The position numbers and the translations under genes are program-made. Below are positions 37,701 through 52,700 of a stretch of 64,000 nt of DNA, one piece after another. The notes beneath the pieces are model-generated. The model made no database searches. It had not been told where the DNA came from and saw only the letters and a list, made by a program, of their open reading frames with translations. The first letter of the stretch is position 1; each line of letters begins with the position of its first letter. This DNA comes from Siphonodentalium dalli (taxonomy: Eukaryota > Mollusca > Scaphopoda > Gadilida > Siphonodentaliidae), in assembly GCA_032622095.1 (NCBI GenBank), contig CP136062.1, positions 231,276,578 to 231,340,577 of the forward strand, given 5' to 3'.

Positions 37701-40700
37701 AATGACTGAGATTCATACGAACTTGATCGTGGTCTGCACCGAATAACATAAACGTGAAATTAATTTTACTATTGAACAATAAATATATTTTTATGAATTA
37801 TAAATAATAACAAGGTCCAAGAACTGAAATTGGTGCCTCAAATAACTACTGCAGGCCAGAAACACAAATAACGAACCCAGCCAGAGACAAGGACAATAGT
37901 ATCGTTCGATCATCAAATAAAATAAGGGAAATAAAAAATGATTGATATCAAAATATATTTTCAATTAAAAACAAAAACAAATTATATTATAAACATGAAG
38001 CATGCTCACAGTTTTAAAGATTAATTTCTATATATGGACAACTATAAGGCATATATAGATGGGGTTTCTTCTTTCCAAATACACTCGGTTCCCACATTGG
38101 AACCTTGTGTGTTACTCCCAGCCATGGCTATCACACAATGAAATCGGCTCCCATATATGGTCATAGGAAATGACAATAACAGTGGGACCAATCCCGAAGT
38201 GTATTACCAAACACCTCATTATATATTCATCCAAATAGTATACAAGTAAATACAATTCCCCCAAGATATCATGCATGTCCTATTCCACCTCCAAGCCTCT
38301 AATCTATAGAGGCTCGACTAGTCTGATAATCAGGGTGGCCCACTACCATTTGTACACATCGATTGCAACTTATATTAAATATTCATATATATCTATGTAT
38401 AATATAACTTCACAAACTATATATAGGCATATATAGATGGGGTTTCTTCTCTCATATACCAGTATGCATATGACCCAACAGCATATTTGAAGTGTATTTA
38501 CCTATTATAATGGTGTACTAACTCATTATAATGGTGTACTAACTCATTATAATGGTTTTATAAATGGGCTCTTGTATTGCATAATAGCCACAAACTATTC
38601 TACCAAATTTACCGTCATATATAAGTCACTGCGGCTTACACATCCATATTTATTAGATTTAAATGGATCTGTACTCAATGTTGTTGTTGGTTTCTATAGT
38701 CTCTGAGTAGTAGAATAAGGTAACCAGATTTTTCCATTATTTGAAAGTCTGTTGAGTATGAAGTAATGATATGGATGGCAGATTAGCCAGAATGCAAAAA
38801 TACAAATTGTTGTTGTCGAGTAATTTTTGTACCGTTTTCAAGCAAATGTATAAAAAAAATGTTATATTATATGCATACTAGTCCCATTTATTCATTTAAG
38901 TCATTGTATAGTCACTAGTCAGTGAGTGGCTTGAGTTTGCGCCCCATATCAACATAATTTTTGACACAATCATGTGTGCCATGCATTGCCCAATCCACTA
39001 TCCGTCAATTAATTTGATTACGTCTTGTACACGTAAATTTGTAATTTAATTTATGGCTTCAACCATAAATTTAATTTATTTCAAATTATTAACTATTTGA
39101 TTTTAAGATAACCTGTTAACCGTTTACAGAATTCATTTTCGACTCAAATTACTTATTTTTCTAGATATTATCGTTTTTATAGAAAATTTCGTACAATACC
39201 CCTTTAAAATTATGATTTATAATTTGCAATCTTTTGTTTATTCTCCACATATGTTGTCCATTAATTTTAAAGGGCAAAACAACTAACACCAAAATGAATC
39301 CATTGATTATATTTACCTGATTCATTGATTATATTTACCTGAATCCATTGATTATATTTACCTGATCCATTGATTATATTTACCTGATCCATTGATTATA
39401 TTTACCTGATCTCAAAAGAGTCATCTTTATTTTTGTCTGCTTCACTGCCAACTTGACTGTCCTGGCTATCCACCGATGTCCTCAAGTCCTTCACTGCAAG
39501 TAATATAGATAATTAAAGGCCCACATTATATACAACATATGCCATATTATATACCATCGAACCATCGAGCGATTCTGGTCATGTTTCTATGACTTCACCT
39601 ATTTCCTATTACCCCATGGGTATCTTCTGAGATGGATGTCCTCATTGCCTTCGGTGTGTTATAATTAGATGAATGCCATATTGTAAGAACTTAATGCATA
39701 CAAACCTGAGTTTAGTGTGCCTGTCATTTGCAGAATGAGGTCCCCAGAGGGTGAATTTAGCGATGCTATCGCACATAGTGGGCTAGCATCACCAAATTCA
39801 CTCTCTGGGAACCTCATAGTGCATGGCCTCATATGCTATGTGAAACATAGACTCAGATTGAAGTTCCAAACTGGAGAATATTGTGATGTACACCCATTGG
39901 GAACCTCGATTATGCAATGTGTCGTCTGCCAATTTGGGGATATAGAGAAAAACTTAACCAAAAAAGAAATAGAGAAGAATCTATAGAAATTCTATAGAAA
40001 GTTGATAATAAAGAAACTTTCCAGAGTAGATGAGGCATAAGCAAATGAGGTCCCGAGGGGCGAATTTAGTGATGCTAGTCTGCTATGCTTAACAACAAGC
40101 ACCTGGGGTTTATATAATATCATAATTTTGAGTCAGGGAAACCAGATCATCTGTTGCAAGAAAATAAATTCTCTCCCCAACTTTTGGAAAGTCTCATGTA
40201 AATAGTCTCAAAAAGAATATCTGCATCAGATTAATCCACTCAGTTTCTCAAAATTATTGCTAAAAAGAATATCTGCATCAGATTAATCCACTCAGTTTCT
40301 CAAAATTATTGCTAAAAAGAATATCTGCATCAGATTAATCCACTCAGTTTCTCAAAATTATTGCTAAAAAGAATATCTGCATCAGATTAATCCACTCAGT
40401 TTCTCAAAATTATTGCTAAAAAGAATATCTGCATCAGATTAATCCACTCAGTTTCTCAAAATTATTGCTAAAAAGAATATCTGCATCAGATTAATCCACT
40501 CAGTTTCTCAAAATTATTGCTAAAAAGAATATCTGCATCAGATTAATCCACTCAGTTTCTCAAAATTATTGCTAAAAAGAATATCTGCATCAGATTAATC
40601 CACTCAGTTTCTCAAAATTATTGCTAAAAAGAATATCTGCATCAGATTAATCCACTCAGTTTCTCAAAATTATTGCTAAAAAGAATATCTGCATCAGATT

Positions 40701-43700
40701 AATCCACTCAGTTTCTCAAAATTATTGCTAAAATGAATATCTGCATCAGATTAATCCACTCAGTTTCTCAAAATTATTGCTAAAAAGAATATCTGCATCA
40801 GATTAATCCACTCAGTTTCTCAAAATTATTGCTAAAAAGAATATCTGCATCAGATTAATCCACTCAGTTTCTCAAAATTATTGCTAAAATGAATATCTGC
40901 ATCAGATTAATCCACTCAGTTTCTCAAAATTATTGCTAAAAAGAATATCTGCATCAGATTAATCCACTCAGTTTCTCAAAATTATTGTTAAAATGAATAT
41001 CTGCATCAGATTAATCCACTCAGTTTCTCAAAATTATTGCTAAAAAGAATATCTGCATCAGATTAATCCACTCAGTTTCTCAAAATTATTGCTAAAATGA
41101 ATATCTGCATCAGATTAATCCACTCAGTTTCTCAAAATTATTGCTAAAATGAATATCTGCATCAGATTAATCCACTCAGTTTCTCAAAATTATTGCTAAA
41201 ATGAATATCTGCATCAGATTAATCCACTCAGTTTCTCAAAATTATTGCTAAAAAGAATATCTGCATCAGATTAATCCACTCAGTTTCTCAAAATTATTGC
41301 TAAAATGAATATCTGCATCAGATTAATCCACTCAGTTTCTCAAAATTATTGCTGGAACTATTCAACAAGTTGCTAAACATCCAGAACTTCACACATTTAA
41401 AGTGAGCAAAATTTGCATATCAAAAACATTTTCACTCAACCTGCAGATCATTACAGGCAGCACACCTTATATTGTTTAAGGGGGGGGGGGGGGTATGCTG
41501 GATTTACTTTGTCTATTTTGCAATTAATTAAAAAAATAATTAAACCTGATTATTAAAGCCAGTCAGTCTTGCTGCAAGAAAACCAAATTTAGAATCATCT
41601 GTGCTTTCAATACACATTTATAAAGAGATAAATCTGGCCTGAAATAAACCTACACCATGGGAGAACTACCAGTAAGACACTCGATCGGGGCTTTAAACCT
41701 ACATTCTGGGAGAAACAAGACACTGGATCGAGGCTTTAAACCTACATTTGGGCTGTTTGGGGAGAAAAAAAAACACTAAATCGGGGCTTTAAACCTACAT
41801 TCGGGGAGAAATAAGACACTGGATCGAGGCTTTAAACATACATTTGGGGAGAAAAAAACCCACTAAATCGGGGCTTTAAACCTACATTCGGGGAGAAATA
41901 AGACACTGGATCGAGGTGTTTTAGTAACAGGCCGGTAATACACCTACATTCAGGGAGAAATTCTTCCTCTTCTTCTTCGTCATCATCATCAAATTCATCA
42001 TTAAAGGCAACCGTTGTGTCTGATGCAGCCAACGAGCTAGCTTTATGAGTGCTCGACACCTGAAGAATGATCACAGTATTTAACCCTTTGAGTGCCAGGT
42101 CTGATTTTTGTATCAACCCATATACCCTGTGCCAATGCATTCTCTTATATATGCGAGTATAGGTCGCCTCGCATATATAAGAGAATGCATTGGCCTAACA
42201 ATTTTTCATCATTTGCTATTATTTTTTACAATTTTTAAAAATTTTAATAATTTTTTCTTATATTCTTTAACAGACGTATTTTGTAGGTTTAGTGCCAGGG
42301 AATCTCACGCTTTTCATGGGCATCAAAATTATTACTATGAATACTTGGTGATAGTTTTGAGTTATAACATGCCCCTAAGGTTTTATCCAGTTTGTTTTTA
42401 AATTCGCTATAGCATGCTTAAGCATACCCCAAAAAATATAAAAAAATAAAAAATTCTAAATTGTTTATTTATTTAATTTAATTTTTTTTAGGGCCGATTT
42501 TACATACCGTAAATTAGGGCCGATGAGATCGGCCCCTGGCACTGAAAGGGTTAATGAAGAAATCATAAGATCAAATAAAATAAATTTATTTAAAGGGGCA
42601 CTGTACACTAAATACGGCCATTTATAGGACCATCTACTTTTATACTAACAGAATATATGCAACAAATGAATGAAACTGACCCATGGATTAGTGCAAAATA
42701 CACTCATGTGCTCTACGAACGATACAAACAACATGGTAATTATATAATGATAATGAATTTATGACTGGAGTCATTTTCATTACAATTTACATGTCATTAT
42801 ATCGTTCATTTGTTGCATATGTTCTGTTGAGTATAAAAGGAGGTGGTCTCATAAATGGCAAGATTTAGTGTATAGTCCCCCATTAAAAGTCAGAGATAAA
42901 AACATTGTACAAACACAAGCTCTGAACAGCTTTTGACAGACTGAATTTTTTTCATAAGAAAACAAGTGTCAAAGTCTGTCTTATGGACAACAAATCATGA
43001 GAATTCTGAAAAATCGCATATCAAAGCTCGTCTTCATCATAAAAATATTTTGGTAAATGTGTTGCTAACAATGAAATGAATACTTCAATGGTGAAATTGC
43101 AGCCCTTAAAATTAGGAAAAATGTCCCTCAGCAAATTTAGTGCTGTGGCCTGTTAGATTCCACATGTTGCCACAGCGTTGCTTGTTGCCGTGGTCAATTT
43201 CGAGGACTGAAATTGTGGAGTCAAAGGAATAAAATTTTCACTGTTGAATTTGTTGATAAAAGCAACTGTTTTTTTTTAATGTGAAATATGAATCGCATAT
43301 ATAAGAGAATTCACTGGCACAGGATCTTTACTGTTACACCAGCACAGCTCCTATCATGAAATGGTTAATAATCACCTTTTTCATCATTTGCATGTTCGCA
43401 TCTTCCTCAATTTTCTTGTTTTTTATCAATATCTTGAATTTGAGCTGGTTTGGTGAAGGTAGGACGGGGTCGTCTCCGAAATCGGACTCGAACATATAAC
43501 TGGTGACCAGTCTGTCGCCAAAAATATCCTGTACAAATAGAAAGCATGAGTCTCATATATAATACTGAGTATTGATATGAAACAGAAAACAAATTAAGCT
43601 GCTTTCACAGACCTGCAGCCAACACATTTTTCAAACCATCCATATATCACTGGTGCTTTCACAGGGTTGTGGCTGACGTAGTTAAATTAGGGCCCTGCGA

Positions 43701-46700
43701 ACCGTTCGAGGTTCGGTTCGGTTCGAAACCGCTGTGATGATTCGGTCCGGTTCGAAACATTAGACGGGATTCGTTTATATCGAACCTTTTCTTTAGTCCC
43801 GCAAAATGGGCAAATTTTGCGTACTGGGAATTGTTTATTGATTATATACCGTATATTAATTGGTTTACATACAACTGTGTGATACTATGATTTTATGTTT
43901 ACATTGGACATAATTACTTTGATCATTACTCGGGCGGGGTAACTGGGTGATATTTCATTGAACGGGTCTTTTGGCATAACTTTATTCCGCTCCCGCTAAA
44001 CGGTCCAGTCGGACATGTCAAATTCGTGATAATTAATTAGTAAAACTATAACATTTCTATCTCAGTCAAAGTTCTACATCGTCAAAGTTTGTTTTATTCT
44101 CCATATAACTTTACTAATAGACATAATTATACCTAACAAACGAGACAATAAGTTATGATTATAGATGAATACAGATCGAACAAGCTTTTTTGAATTCCGT
44201 AAACTGGCTGAACGTGAATAGGTATTTCCGGCAGCCTTCTGTGTCAACAATTGGAGTCAACCAATCACAGTGAGGAGAAGGTGTGGCCATTGTTTATCAG
44301 CATAAATGATTGACATGATTATGTAACCCGATGTGCTTTGTCTTGTGACACTTAATTGCTACAACGCGACGTCGGCACGCTTTGATCTTTGTCATGTGTT
44401 GTCGCAGTTACAGATTGACGAGTCTGTTAATAGTTACCGAGTTATGCCACGTGGCACGTTCATGCTGTCAGTGTGTTAGGAGTTCAATGCGTCGTTTATC
44501 GCGTTGTTTACATTGTACATATGTACTACTGGAAGCTTGACCGATGATTCAATCAGACATCTGTCTCACTTACTGTAAGAATAAGTCATAAGTTATGATT
44601 TTTCTTGAGTGATGCTCAGTGAGCGGACGCGGGTATATACAGAGAATGATAATCGGATATTTGTTTTAATCGGGGTTATGTAATATAATGTATGGACATT
44701 AAACGGAACATAAAATCAACGTTTTATCGGATTGTCATTCATCTCCAATATAAAATAATTCTTCAACATGTAATTATCTTATATCGTATACGATAAATTT
44801 GTATATAACACGTTGATTGTACTATTATAATGATTCACATACGTTCTAACTGGCTACTATTATTATGAGTACGTCGCTTGGACTCTCTTCAATGACACGG
44901 TCGGTAATTGGGTTCGAGGTTCGAGATTCGGTTCGATTCGAAACCAAGACGATGATTCGGTTTCAAGGTTCGGTTCGACCTAAATTATAAGGTTCGCAGG
45001 GCCCTAAGTTAAATGCATCCAATTTCAAAAAGTTTTGAAATTGGTTGCGTTTAACTGTGTCAATCGCATCACAACTACATGAAGATGTGGAAGAAATTAG
45101 ACGAGTTCGATTCGCAGTCCTTCTATAATTTCTGCTTGCCTCAAATGAAAGCTCGCAAATAACAGCTAGTCACAAGCTACGTACTCAGCACAATAGCAAA
45201 TGCTGAGAGTGAAGTTTATGTAGGATCCAGTCAGTGGTGTATGAAGATAGATCAAATCCAACAATTACCTGACTATCTTCCAGCCAGTGTTCTAGTGTAT
45301 GAAACTCTTTTTGGTGATTATATACATTATATATCTATATGATATATACATTGCCACATTCGTTAAATATATAATTGGCCGCAGTCCTGTGAAACGGATA
45401 GCCGCAGCTCTGTGAATTTAATCACTGATTTCAGAAAAAACAACAGAGGGTGAATTTAATCACTGATTTCAGAATACAACAGAGAGTGAATTTAATCACT
45501 GATTTCAGAAAAACAAAGGAGGTTGAATTTTTTTATAAGAAAACAAGTGTAAAAGCCTGTCTCCATGACAACAAATCATGAAGCAGGGTTGTTAAAATCT
45601 ACAAATAATACAGATTAATTTTGTCCAATTCAAAGGTTGTCACATTTGTAACACTGTTACTAAATGTCGGGTGCAGGGAAATTGTACCAGATTCATGCAA
45701 TATGCAACTGATATGTAAAATAAATTCTTTAGTTTTGAAAGGTAAGGACTAAGGTCTGACACAGCTTAAAAATCATGTGAAAGAATGAATTTTGCATATT
45801 ATAATGTTTGTTTGCTCCAGATATCCACCTGTGTGTTTCAGCATTGTTGTATATGTTCTGTTGAAGACAGAAAACATCTGGTGGACAATACATATCTGTT
45901 TAGGGCTAAAACATTACCTTTTATTTCCCTAATGGACTGAAGAAAAAAATAGGGTGGGTATATCTTTTTTTATTTTTCCTTTGAAATTTTAAATTACCAC
46001 GGGCATATTTTTCCACGCCATAGCGATGCTCTTTTTTGTTTTCTCAATATCTTCTAAGCATCAATAGGCTGGACAATACAGTGTATAAAGAAACCATGAA
46101 CTCTTTCAAACAATTTTTCTTCATTAGGAATAATCCAGTTGTAAGATGAAGTAGGGACGGAAATTTAAGTCATATCATACACATTATATTGTTTTATTGG
46201 ACTCGTCCGACTCGTCACTCCCTTTCCCTCAAAGCAGATCATGTTTTCAAACATGACAAACATCATTTACTTCTCTTAAAAGTTAGATATTAATGCTATG
46301 TATAAACAAAAGTTTAGTGATGTTCCGATAATGAAAAAGCCCATCACACCGATTTCCGATAACTGGAGGCACAATCGGCGGGTTTCTGGTTCTGATTCCG
46401 ATGTTTATATATATTGTGCGTTTGTTCCCATAATGGACCTATATATATTCATTGCATTACCTATCTCGATATAGTTTCAAAGCCAAATACATCAAAGAAA
46501 TATATACACACTGTCGCAAAGATATTTCCGCCGACATCAGTTGTGCGCTGACTTTGATGTATTCTGGTAGTTGTTTGACAAAGAGATCAAAGGTGCCAAC
46601 TCAGAGTAATATTATTAATGTTATGACCGTGTGGGGGAAAATTTGAACGTGGTGTAAAAGTCTTGATTGAATACTTGTAAGTTGTGACAGTGTATGGAAT

Positions 46701-49700
46701 GGCGATGACTATTAATTGAATTTAGATTGATGGATAATAATTGCTGTCATATTTGTCTGAGATTTCCCAAATTCCCATTGGTCACACCTTTTGTCTTTTA
46801 ACAACTGGGAAGCTTTTAAAGTTCCGCCTAGCTACTCAATTTTTGTTTCACGAGACCGCCTCTAAGTTCAAAGTGGAGCTAAGAATATTTCATTGCGTAT
46901 GCCGTAACTAGTAATGAGAGCATCACTATACAATGGCGATTAGCAGAGAGGAAAAAACAAGTGCAATTTATAACTATAATTCACCATATTTTCCCCTACA
47001 GACGAAAAGGCCAATTGGTCGTTATTGAAGACAGTTCTTATCGTGACTGTACTAATTCATTCAGTGTGTGCTTCAAATGATTGACATAACATGTGACGTC
47101 ACAGCATTGAACCAATAACTTCATATTACACAGGATGTCGGGCAGGTGTATTGCCATGCTTATATATAATCATATCAGACTGTTTGGACGATGCCAATAG
47201 CTTCTTTTTAGGCTGTTACAACTGTGTTTTACAGTCAATACTACGGTTGTATTGCATACGTTTATTAAAGCGTGCATACTGCACTTAGATACTAGAACGT
47301 TTTTGTTTGTTTTGACAATCTGTAAAAGCCAATGTTCAACTGCGATGTACGATTAATATCCGATGGGCTATTATCGGCCAAAGGCCAATTACGATTATCA
47401 GAACATCACTACAAAAAGTTCAAAACAATTTAAGAAACATGAACAATATTAATTAAATAACATGGCCCCATTTTAAAGAGTATATAAACAATGGACAACA
47501 GTTTTTAACTCCTCAAAATAGATTTAAACAAAAATTTGACTTAAAAAAAAAACAGTTGAATGCACGGGGTTACGGGACCATGCACGCAGTGTTACAGGAC
47601 CATGCACGCGGGGTTAGGGGCCCATGCATGATGGGTTACAGGACCATGCACGCGGGGTTAGGGGACCATGCATGATGGGTTACAGGACCATGCACGCGGG
47701 GTTACGGGACCATGCACACGGGGTTACGGGACCATGCATGATGGGTTACAGGACCATGCATGCGGGGTTACGGTATCATGTGTGCGGGGTTACGGGACCA
47801 TGCATGATGGGTTACAGGACCATGCACGCGGGGTTATGGTACGATGTGTGCGGGGTTACGGGACCATGTGCACCGGGTTAGGGGACCATGCGCGCGGAGC
47901 CTAAGTTGAATTTTTTTAACAGGAAAACAACTCTGGATAATTTTTTTATTTGACTGGTAATTTGTTTCGCATAAAATGGATGTAATTTATATCGCATTTA
48001 ATATCAACCAATGCATTATGATACTCACTATAAACAGCCTGGCCATCGTCTGTTGTTGTGATATGGAGCAATGGTTTTCTATTGAGAGGATAACTGGATA
48101 TGGAGAAGTTATGAAGGCACTTTTATTCACGGCTTCAACAACAGCCTGAAAACGAAATAGAAACATTATGTACATACACGCTGCGCATGCCAATAATACA
48201 TGTGTGTCTTACTAATAAATATGAAGCTGGGTACGATCATTACTGACTTCACTGTTACTACTGGTATGGTTTGCTTTTCGGTTGAAAGTGGTCAATTTTA
48301 GTCAATAAATTGTTAAAATTGGACGTTTTGTTTGTGCAAACGAAGGGGCATAACTCTGATAAATCGTACAACAAAACCTGGCACGCTAGAAAGACAAAAA
48401 CTTAAGTCAGATTAAAATGCTGGCCATTTGCCTAGCGGCTTTATGATTGTCAACTTAGTTTAGAGATAGATAAAATGGCTATAACTATTTAGTTATGTTA
48501 ATTTATTCACATGATACAGGTGGCATACAAAATTTAAGTCGGAACACTGAAAATATATTTGTCAATTGAAAGGTATTTCTGCCAGGCATATGAAAGATAA
48601 GGGGATTTTTAAGGTCAGGGATCTAATTTGGAGCAGACAAATTGTTCCCCGTTCAGAAGACAAGGAATTTCTTGGTAGAAAGCAAAACCCCAGAGTGGTT
48701 TAACAGAATTTGGAAATTTTTTAACGCACAATCGAAAAGGAATTAAAAAGTCTAAAGAGATGAAATTTAGAAATGCTATTATGACATTGTTATGTGCTAA
48801 CCTTGAAGCTAATTTTTGTGGTGAGCGTGTGGCCATGATAAATAATCGGCATTCCATCGTCTCCGTCCCAGCAATCTAACTCGACACACCGACACCCCAT
48901 TAGCAGGATCTGAAATACAATCATACTGCGATATATGGTAAGAAATCTTGCCATCTTAACAATTCTACAGCATGTACATTTTTATATTGTTCCTAAACAT
49001 ATCAATGAGCACACCTTTTTATTAATTTTCATGACACTGTAATTGCAATTTTACACAATGCTGATTAGATCATTCAGACTGACACAAACAAAACCATCTC
49101 AAATTTATCGAAATATATAAAAAACAAAACACATATTTTCAGCCCTTTATCAACAAATTTGTATGGAATTCTTCCATGTATGTATGTTTTGTATGGAATT
49201 CTTCCATGTATGTTTGTTTTGTATGGAATTCTTCCATGTATGTATGTTTTGTATGGAATTCTTCCATGTATGTATGTTTTGTATGGAATTCTTCCATGTA
49301 TGTATGTTTTGTATGGAATTCTTCCATGTATGTATGTTTTGTATGGAATTCTTCCATGTATGTATGTTTTGAGGTTTTTAGATACCTCTTACCAAATATG
49401 TTTACATAAATTTGGGGTTTGAAGAAGCTATGTCTGTTTAACCCTTTCGTGAAGGGAGCTGTGCTGGTGCAGCCTCTCATATATAACAGAAATGTAATGG
49501 CTTACAATGTCAAAGTAAATATTGTTAGGCCAATGTTTTCTCATATATGTGAGGCGCCCTATGGGAGAGTGGAGACTCGCATAAATAACAGAATGCACTG
49601 GCACAAGGTTTTCAAAAAAATTCAGGAAGGTCCAGTTGTGGAAGGGTTAATAACCAAAGGTGTGACAGGAGCTAGCTGCACTGGTGCAGCATTATAGATC

Positions 49701-52700
49701 ATGTGCCAGTGCATTTTCTTATATAAGTGAGTCTCTCATAGGGAGCCTCGCATATATAAAAGAATTATATACATTTGGCTCACAATATTTACCTTGACCT
49801 TGTTAGCCAGTGCATTCTCTTATATATGCGAGGCTCCCTATGTGAGTGTACCTACCTGACTGTAGAGTTCGACGGAGGACTCCCCCTTGAGCTGATGAGC
49901 TGTCAGATATGTGTTGTGGGATGTAGCGATGAAGTAACTACTCAAAGGCTGATCCATGTCCTGTAAATCAAATCAAAGAGAATATTTTATTATATTTTCA
50001 TCAACTTTTTACTTTTTACTATGATGTAATTTTTGTGTGTAATTCATGTTATATATTTTAACAGAAATGGCTGGTGATGTTGTAGCTTTAAGCATTAGGT
50101 CTAACTGTTGTTTGTTGTGGTCTGGGTCGTAATAAACTGGTATAGAAAATATAACAATCACTGTAAACAATCCTCGTAAAAACAATCCTCTGCATCTTAA
50201 TCAAGGAGTGAATAGTTAACTATTGTCTATTTATTACATAACTAGCTGATGTGCCTGACTTTGTCCGGGCTATTTAGGGATTTCTTTGTGATCGCCTCCA
50301 TCTGGGCAGAAAATACAGCGCCTGGACAAACTATTTTTTGATCGGTCCAGAAATATGCCTATAAGAGCATATATGAATGAGGTCAAGGTCAAGGACATGG
50401 TCGCACATGAAATTGGGCCCGCCCATATTGTTCCCAGGATAGGCATACATACAAAATTTGAGTCGGATCGGTCGAGGTCCAGAAATTTCAGTTGGATATG
50501 AGAGTATATGAGCGATTTCAAGGTTAATTAGAATATATAGATAAACATGAGTGATAGGGGTGGTTGAACAATTTTGTCAACAAGAAAAGACAGATTTAAA
50601 ATGAAACTATATATTTTCTTGAAGGTGTCTTTACTTCCTCTTATGGTTGTGATAAGGAAATCAATATTATTTTTTTTTAACCCCAGCCGTTTCCAAGATG
50701 GTTTTTCCTTGCTAAAATCTGATAAAATAGATCTCAAATTCTTTATAAAATTTATTAACCTTGTCCACTAAATTTTATTCAAGCCTCGATAAAGCTCAAC
50801 TCGAATAACAATATTTTATATTAGCCTAAAGCCAGTTTTGATATTTGTAATCAAATTAGTCCTGTAAGTCTGAGCACTTTACTGTATAGTTGCCGGTCTT
50901 ACCTCGAGGGAACATTTGGTTTTCTCTGGCATGTACAGTATAGTAGCCGGTCTTACCTCGGGGGAACATTTGGTTTTCTCTGGCATGTATGAATGTACAG
51001 TTAGTCTGGTCGATAAACTCAAATTTTAGGGTCAACCTAGAAAAAATTCGGACTAAGTTGGTTTTTGTACCATTTTGAAGAGGAAGCTCTCCTCTATAAC
51101 ATATCCAAAATCCGCTAAAATCCGCTTTGAGCATTTTTTGTAATTCAAGATGGCGTCCAAGATGGCTGCCATTTTCCTATAAGTCAGCTTGATGCAATTA
51201 TAGTGAGAACATCTTGTCATATGTAGACACATGTATACATTTTTGTGAAGCTAAGACATAACGTCACCTTTATTTGCCAAAATTGGAAGTCCCCGTCCAA
51301 GATGGCCGCCAAAATGGCGACCGGAAGTTGAATGTTTAAGTTGTTTTACTAATATCTTTAAGATAAGTTTCTGTGGTTTGGAACTGGATGAGAATTGTGA
51401 CTTTATTTTGTATTTCGCATGTTAAATGACCATTGGAGCAATGAAATATGCTGTTCGTGGAGTCCATATTCCTTCTGATCACTCAAAAAATCAATTTTAC
51501 AAAACGCGGTATAACATTTCACAAAAGATCCCCATTGGGATTCTAGTCATATTTCATCAAGAAGTGGGAAGAACTGTGCAATGTAAGTGATGCATTCTAT
51601 ATCTAATTGATATTCGAACTCAATGGTACTAAAATTGTTACTTTGGCTCAAAATGGCCGCCAAATTATGGAAAATGGTAATTATTATCCCAGCGTGCCAT
51701 GCAACCGCTTACAAGTTGTGGTGATGCACACAATTGATTATTCTGTCTTATATACATTGAATACCAACATTTCTTATGCACCTTGATTAATTTTTACTAT
51801 TTACTATTCTGAAACTACCAGAATTATGGGATTTTTCTATCACAAACAGCATCAAACTCGGCAAAAAATCACTTTTCATGTTTGGACCATTTTTTTCAAG
51901 TAAAATGGAACTATCTTTGGTATCAAAGTTTCTTTTATTTTGATATGCATTAAATGTGTCAAATTGTGGCGTTTTAGACAATATTACTCAAGATGACTTA
52001 CAAAATGGCAACCAAATTTGGTAAAAAGTTTATATTCCGAACATTATTCTCTGCTGTTCCGAAATGGTAGTAAATTGTGACTCACTTGGTTATTAAACAT
52101 GCTACTTAATCAACTGACAACTAAATTTTATATTCTGGTTGTCCCAGCACCTTATGAGGCACGACAAATTCAGTTTAAGGGATACAGTGTGGATTTTGCC
52201 GAACACCTCTTTAGGGATTCTGTCCATGTTTTTAACGGAAACGGACAGAATGTTGAAACTGAACTGAAAGGGATCATATTATGTGGCTACTCTGGCTCAT
52301 TTGCATCAAAATTGATTAACTTATAAACTGTTGTCAGGAAAACCGTTTTCTTCACATTGCATATAAAACGCAATTAATGTGGATATTACCTCTATCGATT
52401 AGCATATCCTTGAGTTATTGTGGAAAGCGATAGTCACACATGTGCACCAGTACAAATCACACATGAGCATACAGTCACTCCATATATACATGGACACCAC
52501 ATAAATGGTCATGTGCCACTCGCTGTGTAGACATACACCTCACCTCACCATACAGCCACACTTGGGTTTATCCATACACCAAAGCATGACCCTATAGCCG
52601 TGAATAACCATGCAGACACACCAGGTATACTCCTACACCTCACACGACCTGTATACATATTCACTACATACATGAACACAAAGTAACCTCTTGTATACCT

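Noticed and set aside
47624-47904. Open frames rich in MHDGLQDHA-like repeats
   Set aside because: Translation of a 22-bp G-rich tandem repeat in two frames at once.
49139-49480. Four overlapping repeat-peptide frames ([10 protein letters not shown] and others)
   Set aside because: They are produced by seven 30-bp tandem units without stops; no start context, splice sites or similarity.
48802-49960. PLC-gamma or PLC-beta as the gene identity
   Set aside because: The X domain alone resembles gamma, but there are no SH2/SH3 or split PH segments between X and Y, and two RA domains follow C2, which fits only epsilon.
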